A stretch of DNA of 64,000 nt from Mycobacterium attenuatum (GTDB lineage Bacteria; Actinomycetota; Actinomycetes; Mycobacteriales; Mycobacteriaceae): assembly GCF_900566085.1 (NCBI RefSeq), contig NZ_UPHT01000005.1:1-64000 (forward strand). Reading direction: 5' to 3'. The notes below the pieces were generated by a model. It was not told the origin of the DNA. It ran no database searches and was given only the letters and a program-made list of their open reading frames with translations. Position numbers and translations under genes: made by a program. Shown here piece by piece: positions 18,288 to 26,707 of the stretch. Within the stretch, counting starts at the first letter, position 1. The number at the start of each line of letters is the position of its first letter.

Positions 18288-19607
18288 TCATGCTGCGAAG
18301 AGCTTAGTCGAAGGCCGACGACCGAGCACCGGACTACGGTTGGCACAGGCCCGCAACGGATCTGCTGGCGGTGCGATCTGCCTGCCGTGCCGAAGCAAGC
18401 CAGCCACTGCTACCAGGCCCACAAGAATCAATGCGCCCCAGGCAAATTCATCGACATTGAGGCGGTGCGCCACACCCAGCAACGCTCCGATCGCCAGATT
18501 GCCGACGAGCAGACCGACTCCGACAACGGTCTTGTAGAAGCCGTAATGGGTGGCTATCAACCGGTCTCCCGACAACGAAACCACCCTGTCCAGCTCGAAG
18601 GGAAACACCACCGCGGCCGCGAGCGCGAGCAGACTCGCCGACAGCAAGAGCGCCAGCACCGCAATAGCGGTACCGAAGCGTTGCGCGTTGGGAACGATGG
18701 CGAGCGGAACGAACGACGCCGTCAGCAACATCACCCCGATGGGGAGGCTGCGCCCGGCCTCCCACCGCGAACCGAACCAACGGGTGATGTGCCGCTGGCC
18801 GGCCACCGTGACCAAACTTGAAATCAGAAAAAGCACTGCCACCAACGATGTTTGCGCATGCGGCGCTAGCCGCGACGCATGCAGGGGAAGGGCAAGATTG
18901 ATCTGGAATTCCAGCACATACGCTCCGATCATGGCGGCGGCGAACCACAACACTGCTCGGTTGCCCAACACGATGCGCCAGTCCTGGATGACCGAACCCT
19001 TGGCCGCCCGCGCGGACTTGGGCACGGTCCGATCAACCTGGTCCGCGGGCAGCGCCAGCAGTTGCACGATGCTGAGCGCTGCGAAGACGACAGCAGCGAC
19101 CATAACGGATATCCGGAAGTCCATCGCCACCAACGCCAATCCAACCAGCGGTCCAAGCAGAATTCCCGACTGGTAGAAGACGTTGAACAGCGAAAACGCC
19201 TCGATCCTGCGGTTGCTGGCGTCAGCCGCCAGATACGCACGCGCCGCGGGATTGAACAGCGCACCAGCGAAACCCATTGCAGCCGAGGAGATCAACACAC
19301 CCGGTAGCGACTGCGCGAGTACCAGCAGCACGAATCCGCCGGTACGCACCAGACATCCCGCCACGATAAGCGGCTTGTAGCCGAACCGGTCGGCGAGCGT
19401 GCCGCCCACAAAGAACATGCCCTGTTGGGCGAAGTTGCGCACACCCAGCACCAGGCCCACTGCCCACGCGGCCAGCCCCAGCGGCCCCGCCAGATACCCG
19501 GCCAGATACGGCAGCAGCATGTAGAACCCCACATTGATGCCGAATTGGTTGACCATCAGCACCCGGCTGGGATAGTTGAAGCTGCGGAACTGCGCGACTA
19601 TATCCAT
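18288..19607 (-). CDS. MFS transporter, 12-TM
   Basis: 439 aa from ATG 19607 with a GGGAGG site upstream. Motif A is seen as GGTLADRFGYKPLIV after helix 2, and ten or more further helices follow; the central loop is basic (ADQVDRTVPKSARAAKG). It is likely a drug/proton antiporter-type or organic-solute carrier of the inner membrane; direction cannot be told. It is third in an apparent operon with the PrpF-family isomerase and AbrB-type protein (46 bp after the latter), so it may move the same metabolite. The last ~35 residues are a basic, non-membrane tail. Confidence 0.85.
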   Translation of the reverse strand: MDIVAQFRSFNYPSRVLMVNQFGINVGFYMLLPYLAGYLAGPLGLAAWAVGLVLGVRNFAQQGMFFVGGTLADRFGYKPLIVAGCLVRTGGFVLLVLAQSLPGVLISSAAMGFAGALFNPAARAYLAADASNRRIEAFSLFNVFYQSGILLGPLVGLALVAMDFRISVMVAAVVFAALSIVQLLALPADQVDRTVPKSARAAKGSVIQDWRIVLGNRAVLWFAAAMIGAYVLEFQINLALPLHASRLAPHAQTSLVAVLFLISSLVTVAGQRHITRWFGSRWEAGRSLPIGVMLLTASFVPLAIVPNAQRFGTAIAVLALLLSASLLALAAAVVFPFELDRVVSLSGDRLIATHYGFYKTVVGVGLLVGNLAIGALLGVAHRLNVDEFAWGALILVGLVAVAGLLRHGRQIAPPADPLRACANRSPVLGRRPSTKLFAA

Positions 19608-19610
19608 TAC

Positions 19611-19647
19611 CTCCCGTGACCTTCCGTGACTTCCGTGACTTCCATGA
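19611..19647. repeat. Three to four tandem 9-mers (CTTCCGTGA)
   Basis: Copies at 19621-19629, 19630-19638 and 19639-19647 (one change), with a degenerate fourth at 19611-19619. They fill the 46-bp gap between the AbrB-type stop and the MFS start. On the coding strand they read TCACGGAAG just upstream of the MFS ribosome-binding site. Confidence 0.7.
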
Positions 19648-19653
19648 CCCCGA

Positions 19654-20907
19654 TCACCGAGCTACCGGGATCGCGCATTCTGCCGTGTCGGCGGACGCGA
19701 TGTTGCTGACGGTGACGCAGTGGCGCAGGCGGAAGGCAACCGTCGTTGCCGGTTGTCGAACTCCGGGACCGTCCACCTTCCCGCGGGAGCCAATCGCTGT
19801 TGTCGACCGGCCCCGGCGCGCCCGCCGGTTGCGTCGCGCGATCCTTGGGGGTGCGAACCCCTGGGGGCGGGTGAGTAATTTGCCTGCGACAATCGCCGCG
19901 ATATTCATCACCAGCAGGCGTAGTACCTGCATGGTGGCCACCAGCGGCTCGGCGGCGGAGTCGCTGGCTGCCAGCGCCACGTAAATCCCGCCCGGTGTGG
20001 TCGCCAGATATGCCTGCGAGAAGGACACGCCGGTCCAGCCCGACACCACGACCGTCAACACCAGACATCCGCCGATAGCCGCCGCAATGAAGGCGCACGT
20101 CAACGGCAGTAGCCGAAGGCATTGGCGGAGAGCGCCGAGGGTGAGGGCACCACCGGCCTGCCACCCAATCACCACGTATGCGACGACATTGAGTGCAGGC
20201 GGCAGGGCCAGTACGAATTGGCCCGGACCGGGCAGTTGCGCCACCAGCGCGACCAGCATCGGAGCGATCAGAAACGGCGCCGGCCACTTCCACTTCAGCC
20301 CCGCGTACCCGGCTCCGACGATGACCCCCAACGCGGCCAGACTCGAGATCATCGAGACGTGACCCGCGCCCTGATGCGGACCGGCCGCCGGAGCGCCCAC
20401 ACACTGCAGCACCAGCGGAACCGTCAGCGCAACCACGATCACCCGAAGGTATTGCGACAGGGCCACATAACGATGATCAACATGCAATTCCGGTGCCATG
20501 GTGCATATTCCGCTTGCCCCACCTGCCAATGTCGACAGCAAGGCGGTTGCCGGGGACAGCGTTTTCGCGGCGCGGGCCAAGGCAAGACCGCAGATCAGAC
20601 ACAAGATCAGCGTCGCCGCGGAGCACACCGCGGAAATTCCCAGGTAGCCGGCGATCGTCGAACTGGCCAGCCCGTTCAGCGGTACCGCAACCGCCAAGCC
20701 GATGCAGCCCTGCGCCGGTCGAAGCAGAAACTTGTGCGGCACAAACTCGCAGCCCGCGAACACCGCCATGCATCCGGCGCTGAACAGTGCGGCGATGAGC
20801 CACCCGATCGGCATGTGAAATGCTGAGAGCAGCAAGCCCAGTGTGGTCGTCAACAACAGGCAGCACAGCCAATAGCCGGCGGTTCTTCCCCTTCGTCGTA
20901 TATCCAT
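19654..20907 (-). CDS. AbrB-family (AbrB-duplication) integral membrane protein
   Basis: 417 aa from ATG 20907, three bases after the isomerase stop. Two homologous hydrophobic halves are visible, each with the family phrase: PIGWLIAALFSAGC / ATALLSTLAGGASGICTMAPE and APFLIAPMLVALVAQLPGPGQ / FSQAYLATTPGGIYVALAASD. Such proteins are putative inner-membrane carriers or regulators, often near organic-acid catabolism genes. The last ~75 residues after the final helix (from LLTRPQGFAPP) are basic and low in family character; the usual length is about 350 aa, so a frameshifted or extended tail is possible. Confidence 0.8.
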   Translation of the reverse strand: MDIRRRGRTAGYWLCCLLLTTTLGLLLSAFHMPIGWLIAALFSAGCMAVFAGCEFVPHKFLLRPAQGCIGLAVAVPLNGLASSTIAGYLGISAVCSAATLILCLICGLALARAAKTLSPATALLSTLAGGASGICTMAPELHVDHRYVALSQYLRVIVVALTVPLVLQCVGAPAAGPHQGAGHVSMISSLAALGVIVGAGYAGLKWKWPAPFLIAPMLVALVAQLPGPGQFVLALPPALNVVAYVVIGWQAGGALTLGALRQCLRLLPLTCAFIAAAIGGCLVLTVVVSGWTGVSFSQAYLATTPGGIYVALAASDSAAEPLVATMQVLRLLVMNIAAIVAGKLLTRPQGFAPPRIARRNRRARRGRSTTAIGSRGKVDGPGVRQPATTVAFRLRHCVTVSNIASADTAECAIPVAR

Positions 20908-20910
20908 CGG

Positions 20911-21975
20911 TCAGGCAACCGCCTTGCCCAGTTCCGCAAACACCAAACCATCGAACAGCTTTCGCGCGCTACTGCGCAGCACCGCGGAGATTCCGTCGGT
21001 CCCGCCACCGGTGACTTCGACGCCAATGGTCCCGGCCGGATGCTCGATCACCAGCCGGCCGGCCGTGAACCGGTGGGGGAGAAGCCTTGCGGCGACCGTG
21101 TCGGAGAAGGTTGCTGCCGTCGCCAGACATAGCGCCCCCGAAACCGCATGGGTGGGATGGCAGCTGTTGGGGACAAAGTACCGAGACCCGAGATCGCCTC
21201 GATGCGACTTTGCGATCAGCATGACCTTCGGCAGAACGCGTCCGGTGACATCGCCCAGGCCCATCGCAACCGCCGCACGCAACCGGACGGTCTCGATATG
21301 TCGCAGCAATCCGCGATCGTTGTTGAGTTGCCGCGGTGATTCGTCACCCGCGATTCCGAACGCTTCGGCGCGGGCGATGACAGCGCACACCCCGGCGTCG
21401 ATCGCGCTGACCATGACTCCCTCGATATCGTCGAGCGGATTTCCCGTCGGAAACAGTGCTCCGGTGGTGCCCCCGCAGAAGTCGCCGAACACCATGCCGA
21501 CGGGCGCCGCACGTCCGGGCACACCGCTGACTTCCAACCCGCCGGCATATCTGACTTGCCTGCCGGGAGTGTGGACCGAAACCGCCACGACGGCACCGGT
21601 ATTGACCAGATGCACCCGGACCGAGGTGCAACCGTCAACCGCTGCGACAAGTCCCCGCTCGATCGCGAACGGGCCAACCCCGGCGAGGATATTGCCGCAC
21701 GTCGGCGTCCAGTCCACCCGCATGGATTCGACATCCACCTGTGCGAAGAGATAGTCGATGTCGCAGTCGGGACGAGTCGCCGGCCCCACGATCGCGACCT
21801 TGCTGGTCGTCGAACTCCCGCCGCCGAGCCCGTCTATCTGCCGGTGATCCGGGGACCCCATGACGGCGGGCAACAAGACATTCAGGTCGGTCCCGACATG
21901 GTCGAGATCCGACTTGAGCAGGTAGACCCCTTTGGAGGTGCCACCGCGCATCAACATCGCGGGTACCGAGATCAT
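20911..21975 (-). CDS. PrpF-family isomerase (2-methylaconitate / 4-oxalomesaconate tautomerase type)
   Basis: 354 aa. Family signatures: PAMLMRGGTSKGVYL at the N-terminus, DGLGGGSSTTSKVAIVG, PTCGNILAGVGPFAIERG (the Cys of the two-base isomerase site), GDFCGGTTGALFPTGN and CHPTHAVSGALC. Members shift a double bond in tri- or dicarboxylates such as 2-methylaconitate, aconitate or oxalomesaconate. No 2-methylcitrate-cycle genes lie beside it, so a different polycarboxylate is likely. It leads the operon isomerase-AbrB-MFS, whose promoter carries the operators of site C. Confidence 0.88.
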   Translation of the reverse strand: MISVPAMLMRGGTSKGVYLLKSDLDHVGTDLNVLLPAVMGSPDHRQIDGLGGGSSTTSKVAIVGPATRPDCDIDYLFAQVDVESMRVDWTPTCGNILAGVGPFAIERGLVAAVDGCTSVRVHLVNTGAVVAVSVHTPGRQVRYAGGLEVSGVPGRAAPVGMVFGDFCGGTTGALFPTGNPLDDIEGVMVSAIDAGVCAVIARAEAFGIAGDESPRQLNNDRGLLRHIETVRLRAAVAMGLGDVTGRVLPKVMLIAKSHRGDLGSRYFVPNSCHPTHAVSGALCLATAATFSDTVAARLLPHRFTAGRLVIEHPAGTIGVEVTGGGTDGISAVLRSSARKLFDGLVFAELGKAVA

Positions 21976-22121
21976 GGTGCGCTCACTACTTCCCGAGTGG
22001 GCGCGCTTACCGCAACCTGGCTGCCCACCGGCTGCGGCTTCGGTCTTGAGAAGGACATCGACCTTCCCTCCTTGAGTCTCGGGCGAACTGCCCGACGCCA
22101 GTGAGGGCGGTGCAGTTGACG

Positions 22122-22159
22122 GTGGTATCGACTGATAACCAAGTTATCAACCGATATCC
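22122..22159 (-). promoter_or_regulatory. Promoter and paired GATAAC operators (site C) for the PrpF-AbrB-MFS operon
   Basis: On the minus strand, -35 TTGATA (22150-22145), 17-bp spacer and -10 TACCAC (22127-22122). Operators TGGTATCGACTGATAACC (22123-22140) and AGTTATCAACCGATATCC (22142-22159), 19 bp apart, cover both boxes. Confidence 0.72.
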
Positions 22160-22239
22160 GCGGCAGTCAACCCGTTGTGGCGGCCCCCGACTGCGCGGCG
22201 CGCGTCGATAGGGCACCCGGCGGCGCCGCGATCGGGGTG

Positions 22240-22292
22240 TTGACAAATGGTTATCGGCCGATACCATTAGCGCATGTTATCCACTGATAACC
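22240..22292 (+). promoter_or_regulatory. Promoter and paired GATAAC operators (site D) for the epimerase gene
   Basis: On the plus strand, -35 TTGACA (22240-22245), 16-bp spacer and -10 TACCAT (22262-22267). Operators GGTTATCGGCCGATACCA (22249-22266) and TGTTATCCACTGATAACC (22275-22292). The first fills the spacer; the second sits at the expected transcription start and rules out ATG 22274 as a likely translation start. Confidence 0.78.
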
Positions 22293-22336
22293 AATTGAGC
22301 ACCGCCAGCTACCGGACTCGGACACCGGAACGCAAC

Positions 22337-23443
22337 ATGCGCACCCTGGTGACCGGCAGCTCGGGCCACCTGGGCGAGGCGTTGGTGCGCAGTCTCCGTG
22401 AGCGCGGTGCCGAGGTCATCGGCCTGGACAGACGGCCATCCAAGTGGACCAATGTTGTTGGCTCCGTGAATGATCCAGTTCTGCTGGGCGACGTGATGTT
22501 GGGCGTGGAGGTGGTATTCCACACGGCCACGCTGCACAAGCCGCAGCTGGCTTTCGTGCCGAGCCATGAATTCGTCGAGACCAATATCAGCGGCACCCAT
22601 CATCTGCTCCAGGCCGCGGCCGCGGCGAACGTCCGCTCGTTCGTGATGACGTCGTCGACAACTGTTTTCGGTGACGCGCTGGTGCCGCCGGCGGGTGAGC
22701 CCGCGGCCTGGATCGACGAATCGGTTGTGCCGGTTCCGAAGAACATCTACGGCGTCACCAAGGCTGCCGCCGAGGATATGTGCCACCTGGCACACCGCAA
22801 CGACGGCCTGGCCTGCGTGGTGTTGCGGGTGGCGCGGTTCTTCGCCGAGTGCGATGACATGCCCGACGAATACGACGGGCGCAGCGACGACAACATCAAG
22901 GCCAACGAATATGCGTGCCGGCGCGTGGCGCTCGAAGACGCCGTCGATGCGCATCTGCGCGCGGCGCGGCGCGCCCCGAGTCTCGGATTTGCCCGCTACG
23001 TCATCTCGGCCACCACGCCGTTCACCCGGGAGGACATGGCCGAACTGCGGACCGGCGCCGCCGCGGTGTTGGCGCGCCGGGTGCCGCGCGCGGCGGCGGT
23101 GTGGGCCGAGCGTGGCTGGCGGTTCCCCGACCGCCTGGACCGCGTGTACGTCAACGCCCGGGCCCGCCGGGAGTTGGGATGGAATCCCCGCTTCGATCTG
23201 AATGCCCTCGCAGAACGGGTCGCCCAAGGACAACCGGTTCGCACGCCGTTGTCGCAACTGGTGGGGGCCAAGGAATATGCCAGCAGTTCCTACCACGTAG
23301 GAGTGTTCCACCCAGCGCGAAATGAACGGTCTGCCAAGGCTCACCGCGGTCAGTGTGCCGGTGTCACGCCTCGCAACCAGCATCCCGCAACGGTGGCGCG
23401 GTCACGGTCACACCAGGCGCAGCGGTTGGTGGCAGAAGCCTGA
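22337..23443 (+). CDS. NAD-dependent epimerase/dehydratase (extended SDR)
   Basis: 368 aa from ATG 22337 (MRTLVTGSSGHLGEALVRSL); the upstream ATG at 22274 lies inside an operator and is rejected. Cofactor loop TGSSGHLG, ISGTHHLLQAA, active-site Thr/Ser in VMTSSTTVFG, YGVTKAAAE (Tyr/Lys pair) and VLRVARFF. The closest reaction types are sugar-nucleotide or lactone-forming dehydrogenases of the extended SDR class; the substrate is unknown. Residues after about 325 are basic and unlike the family, perhaps a frame-extended tail. It is divergent from the PrpF-family operon and its promoter (site D) has the same operators. The TetR gene follows 54 bp later. Confidence 0.85.
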   Translation: MRTLVTGSSGHLGEALVRSLRERGAEVIGLDRRPSKWTNVVGSVNDPVLLGDVMLGVEVVFHTATLHKPQLAFVPSHEFVETNISGTHHLLQAAAAANVRSFVMTSSTTVFGDALVPPAGEPAAWIDESVVPVPKNIYGVTKAAAEDMCHLAHRNDGLACVVLRVARFFAECDDMPDEYDGRSDDNIKANEYACRRVALEDAVDAHLRAARRAPSLGFARYVISATTPFTREDMAELRTGAAAVLARRVPRAAAVWAERGWRFPDRLDRVYVNARARRELGWNPRFDLNALAERVAQGQPVRTPLSQLVGAKEYASSSYHVGVFHPARNERSAKAHRGQCAGVTPRNQHPATVARSRSHQAQRLVAEA

Positions 23444-23497
23444 TGCCCGCGATGGCGCTGGTGTCCTGCCGGAACCACACGGCCGGGAGGATGGACG

Positions 23498-24133
23498 ATG
23501 GCTTACCTTAGGTGCATGTCCGGGGAAGTCACACGACGCAGCCCAACGGCGGATCGCATCCTGCAGGCGGCCGCCGAACTCATTTCGCTGCGGGGCTACT
23601 CCGCCACCTCGACCCGGGAGATCGCCGCCGCCGTCGGCGTCGAGCAGCCGGCCCTCTATAAGCACTTCTCGTCGAAGAAGGACATTTTGGCGGCGTTGGT
23701 CCGGTTGGCCGTAGAGCGTCCGCTCGAGCTGGCAGCCGAGCTAGCGGCGGTGCCCGCCCCCGCGGTGGTCAAGCTGCATCGCTGGCTGCAGGAATCCTAC
23801 GAGTACCTGAATCGCTCACCTAACGTTCTGGCCGCGATCATCATCACCCCGGAACTGCAGCAAGAGGCTTTCGCGGCCGAACAGGCGCTGGTTTCCAAGA
23901 TCGAGCCGGTGATCGTCGAGCTCATCCGAGCAGGGCAGGCCGAAGGTGATGTGCGCCAACTGAACCCGGTGTCGGCAGCCAGGCTCATCGAGGCGATGTT
24001 CGACGCGGTGACCTTCCCGGAGATGGCTGTCGATCCCGATGAGATCGTGGAGTTCACGTTGGTCGCCTTGCTGGCCGACCCCGCTCGACTTCCCGAAATC
24101 CGATCCGCCGCTGAAGCTTTGGACATCGGCTGA
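23498..24133 (+). CDS. TetR-family transcriptional regulator, candidate for the GATAAC operators
   Basis: 211 aa. ATG 23498 has GGGAGG seven bases upstream; ATG 23516 is the alternative. The N-terminal HTH (residues ~20-65) is canonical: ADRILQAAAELISLRGYSA, then TREIAAAVGVEQPALYKHFSSK. The C-terminal ligand domain is all-helical. It follows the epimerase gene and is the only regulator gene in the 15-24 kb block, so it is the best candidate to bind the GGTTATC-N4-GATAACC sites and to repress its own operon through site D. That link is inference. Confidence 0.92.
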   Translation: MAYLRCMSGEVTRRSPTADRILQAAAELISLRGYSATSTREIAAAVGVEQPALYKHFSSKKDILAALVRLAVERPLELAAELAAVPAPAVVKLHRWLQESYEYLNRSPNVLAAIIITPELQQEAFAAEQALVSKIEPVIVELIRAGQAEGDVRQLNPVSAARLIEAMFDAVTFPEMAVDPDEIVEFTLVALLADPARLPEIRSAAEALDIG

Positions 24134-24352
24134 CTAGCCGACGACGGAAAAATCGCCGCTTTCCGACAATGCCGCCTGCACCTGCTCGCGGGTGATTTCC
24201 ACAGCGGCCGAAATCCGCACTGTCGACGTGCCGTCGGCGTCCAGGTCGACGGTGACGGAACCGACCGGGTCCAGGGACGTCAACGCGGTGGTGACGGTGT
24301 CGACGCAGCCCGCACAGCGCAGTCCGGCGACGGAGAATGTCTGCTCGGCCAT
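24134..24352 (-). CDS. Small heavy-metal-associated (HMA) domain protein, CopZ-like
   Basis: 72 aa from ATG 24352 (MAEQTFSVAGLRCAGCVDTV). A single ferredoxin-like HMA domain with the metal-binding CAGC in GLRCAGC; the Met usually before CxxC is replaced by Arg. It lies 11 bp downstream of the copper ATPase and so is probably co-transcribed, acting as a cytoplasmic Cu(I) carrier to or from the pump. Confidence 0.88.
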   Translation of the reverse strand: MAEQTFSVAGLRCAGCVDTVTTALTSLDPVGSVTVDLDADGTSTVRISAAVEITREQVQAALSESGDFSVVG

Positions 24353-24363
24353 CAATGACTCTC

Positions 24364-26637
24364 CTAGGGGCGCGGCGCTGTGGCCGACGGGGTGGGCGGA
24401 CCAAAGTTGCGTAGCCGCAAGCTGTTCGACACCACGAAGAACGACGAGAACGCCATGGCGGCACCGGCGATCAGCGGGTTGAGCAGGCCGGCCGCGGCGA
24501 TCGGGATCGCGGCGACGTTGTAGCCGAACGCCCAGATCATGTTCATCTGGATGGTTCGCATGGTGGCGCGCGCCAGATCCAGCGCCTGCGGGACGATGTG
24601 CAGATCGTCACGAACCAGGATGATGTCGGCCGCGCCGATCGCGACATCGGTACCGCGCCCGATGGCCAGCCCCAGGTCGGCAGCGGCCAGGGCCGGACCG
24701 TCGTTGATGCCATCGCCGACCATGGCGACGGTGCGCCCCTGGTCCCGCAGGTGCTGGAGCACGGCGACTTTGCCCTCGGGCAGCACGTCGGCCACGGCGG
24801 TGTCGATGCCGACCTGGGATGCGACCGCATCGGCCACCGCCCGATTGTCGCCGGTGAGCAGCATGGTCTGCAGCCCGCGGGCACGCAGTGCCCGAATTGC
24901 GCCGGCCGCCGACTCCTTGACCGTGTCGGCAATTGCGGCGGCTCCGCAGGGCACGCCGTCCACCGATACAAAAACCACTGTCTCACCGCGCAATTCGCCT
25001 TCGCGGCGGGCGGTGTCGAGTACCGGGTCCGACGGTGTGTCGCGAGTGATCCAGGCGGGCTTTCCGACCTCGACGCGGTGGCCGTCGACGATTCCCGATA
25101 CGCCGCAGCCGGCCACCGCGGCGAATTCGGCGACGGGCGCCGGGCCCGGCGACGCCGAGACGATCGCGGTGGCCACGGCGTGCTCGGAGGCCGCTTCCAC
25201 CGCGGCGGCCAGCGCCAGCACCTGCGCGGAATCCCGCCCGCCGGCCGTCGTCACGGTGTTCACCCGCAACTGGCCGACGGTCAAGGTGCCGGTCTTGTCG
25301 AACACGACGGTGTCGATCCCGTGGATGGTTTCCAGCGCCCGGTAACCCTTGATGAAAATTCCCAGCTGCGCACCCCGCCCGGAGGCAACCATCATCGCCG
25401 TCGGGGTAGCCAGGCCGAGCGCGCACGGGCAGGCGATCACCAGCACCCCGAGCGTCACCGAGAAGGCCCGCTCCGCACCGGCCCCGCTGAGGAGCCAGGA
25501 GCCACCGGCCACTACGGCGATGGCGAAGACCACCGGCACGAACACTGCCGAGATCCGGTCGGCCAGGCGCTGGGCGCCGGCCTTCTGCGCTTGGGCCTCC
25601 TCGACCAGGCGAACCATCGCGGCGAACTGGGTGTCGGCGCCCACGGCGGTGGCCTCGATGACCAGCCGGCCGTCCAGGACGACGGTGCCGCCCAGGACGG
25701 GGGAGTCCGGGGCCGCCCGTACCGGCTTGGCCTCACCGGTCATCGCGCTCATGTCGACCGCCGCGGCGCCGTCAACAACGACCCCGTCGGCAGCGATGGT
25801 TTCGCCGGGACGGGCCACGAACCGCTGCTGTTTCTTGAGTTCACCCGCCGGGATCACCAGTTCCGCCCCGCCGGGAAGCAGCACCGTCACATTCTTGGCG
25901 CCCAGCGCGGCCAGGGCGCGCAACGCGCTGCCGGCCTTGGATTTGGCGCGGGCCTCGAAGTACCGGCCGGCCAGGACGAAGACGGTGACTCCGGCGGCGA
26001 CCTCGAGATAGATGGAGTCGCTGTTGAGGATCGCCTGCCAGATACCGCTGCTCTCCCGCGGTCGCCTGTCGACGAGGACGGTCGACAGTGACCAGGCGGT
26101 GGCCGCCGTGATGCCCACCGAGATCAGCGTCTCCATCGACGCGGTCCGGTGCCGCGCGTTTCGCAGGGCCACCGAGTGAAACGGCCAGGCCGCCCACGTC
26201 ACGATCGGGGCGGCCAGGGCGGTCAAGACATATCCCCAGCCGGCGAACCTGGTGCTGGGGACGAGCGCGCACATGGTCGACAGATCAGCCAGGGGCACAA
26301 ACAGCACCGCCGCGACCAGCAGCCGCCACCGGAGGTTGCGGGCGTGCTCGGCATCGGGATCACGTTCGTCGGCGGCCGACTCCGTATGCGGAGCCGCGTG
26401 GTATCCGGCACTCTCCACCACCTCGCACAGCTCGTCGGCCGCCAGGCCGACGGCGTCGATCGTCGCGACGCGGGTGGCGAAGTTGACCGACGCCCGCACC
26501 CCGGGAACCTTGTTCAGCTTGGTTTCGACCCGGCTTGCGCAGGCGGCGCAGGACATTCCGGTGATATCGAGCTGGATGTATGTCGGCGACGGCCGCACGG
26601 CGCCAAGGTCGGAATCCCCCACAACCGGAGCCGCCAC
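24364..26637 (-). CDS. ctpB: P1B-type copper-transporting ATPase, CtpA/CtpB type
   Basis: 757 aa. N-terminal HMA domain with [10 protein letters not shown] (Cys30, Cys33), eight membrane helices, CPC ion motif in [13 protein letters not shown], phosphorylation loop DKTGTLT, the P1B-specific SEHAVA (His-Ala), TGDN and [17 protein letters not shown]. These features define a Cu(I)-exporting P1B-1 pump. The symbol follows synteny (Rv0103c between Rv0102 and ctpI); ctpA is a near-identical paralog and cannot be excluded by sequence alone. The downstream HMA chaperone gene is absent from the picture I know of ctpB in M. tuberculosis. Confidence 0.92.
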   Translation of the reverse strand: MAAPVVGDSDLGAVRPSPTYIQLDITGMSCAACASRVETKLNKVPGVRASVNFATRVATIDAVGLAADELCEVVESAGYHAAPHTESAADERDPDAEHARNLRWRLLVAAVLFVPLADLSTMCALVPSTRFAGWGYVLTALAAPIVTWAAWPFHSVALRNARHRTASMETLISVGITAATAWSLSTVLVDRRPRESSGIWQAILNSDSIYLEVAAGVTVFVLAGRYFEARAKSKAGSALRALAALGAKNVTVLLPGGAELVIPAGELKKQQRFVARPGETIAADGVVVDGAAAVDMSAMTGEAKPVRAAPDSPVLGGTVVLDGRLVIEATAVGADTQFAAMVRLVEEAQAQKAGAQRLADRISAVFVPVVFAIAVVAGGSWLLSGAGAERAFSVTLGVLVIACPCALGLATPTAMMVASGRGAQLGIFIKGYRALETIHGIDTVVFDKTGTLTVGQLRVNTVTTAGGRDSAQVLALAAAVEAASEHAVATAIVSASPGPAPVAEFAAVAGCGVSGIVDGHRVEVGKPAWITRDTPSDPVLDTARREGELRGETVVFVSVDGVPCGAAAIADTVKESAAGAIRALRARGLQTMLLTGDNRAVADAVASQVGIDTAVADVLPEGKVAVLQHLRDQGRTVAMVGDGINDGPALAAADLGLAIGRGTDVAIGAADIILVRDDLHIVPQALDLARATMRTIQMNMIWAFGYNVAAIPIAAAGLLNPLIAGAAMAFSSFFVVSNSLRLRNFGPPTPSATAPRP

Positions 26638-26707
26638 GGCCCTCCTCAGATCGGAATATGCGCTCTTACCAGCCTACAAGTCGGACGCTGGCGGCAATCG
26701 GTTCCCG

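Noticed and set aside
22274..22336. ATG 22274 as epimerase start
   Set aside because: This ATG lies next to the predicted -10 and within the operator pair; MRTLVTGSSGHLG from 22337 matches the family N-terminus.
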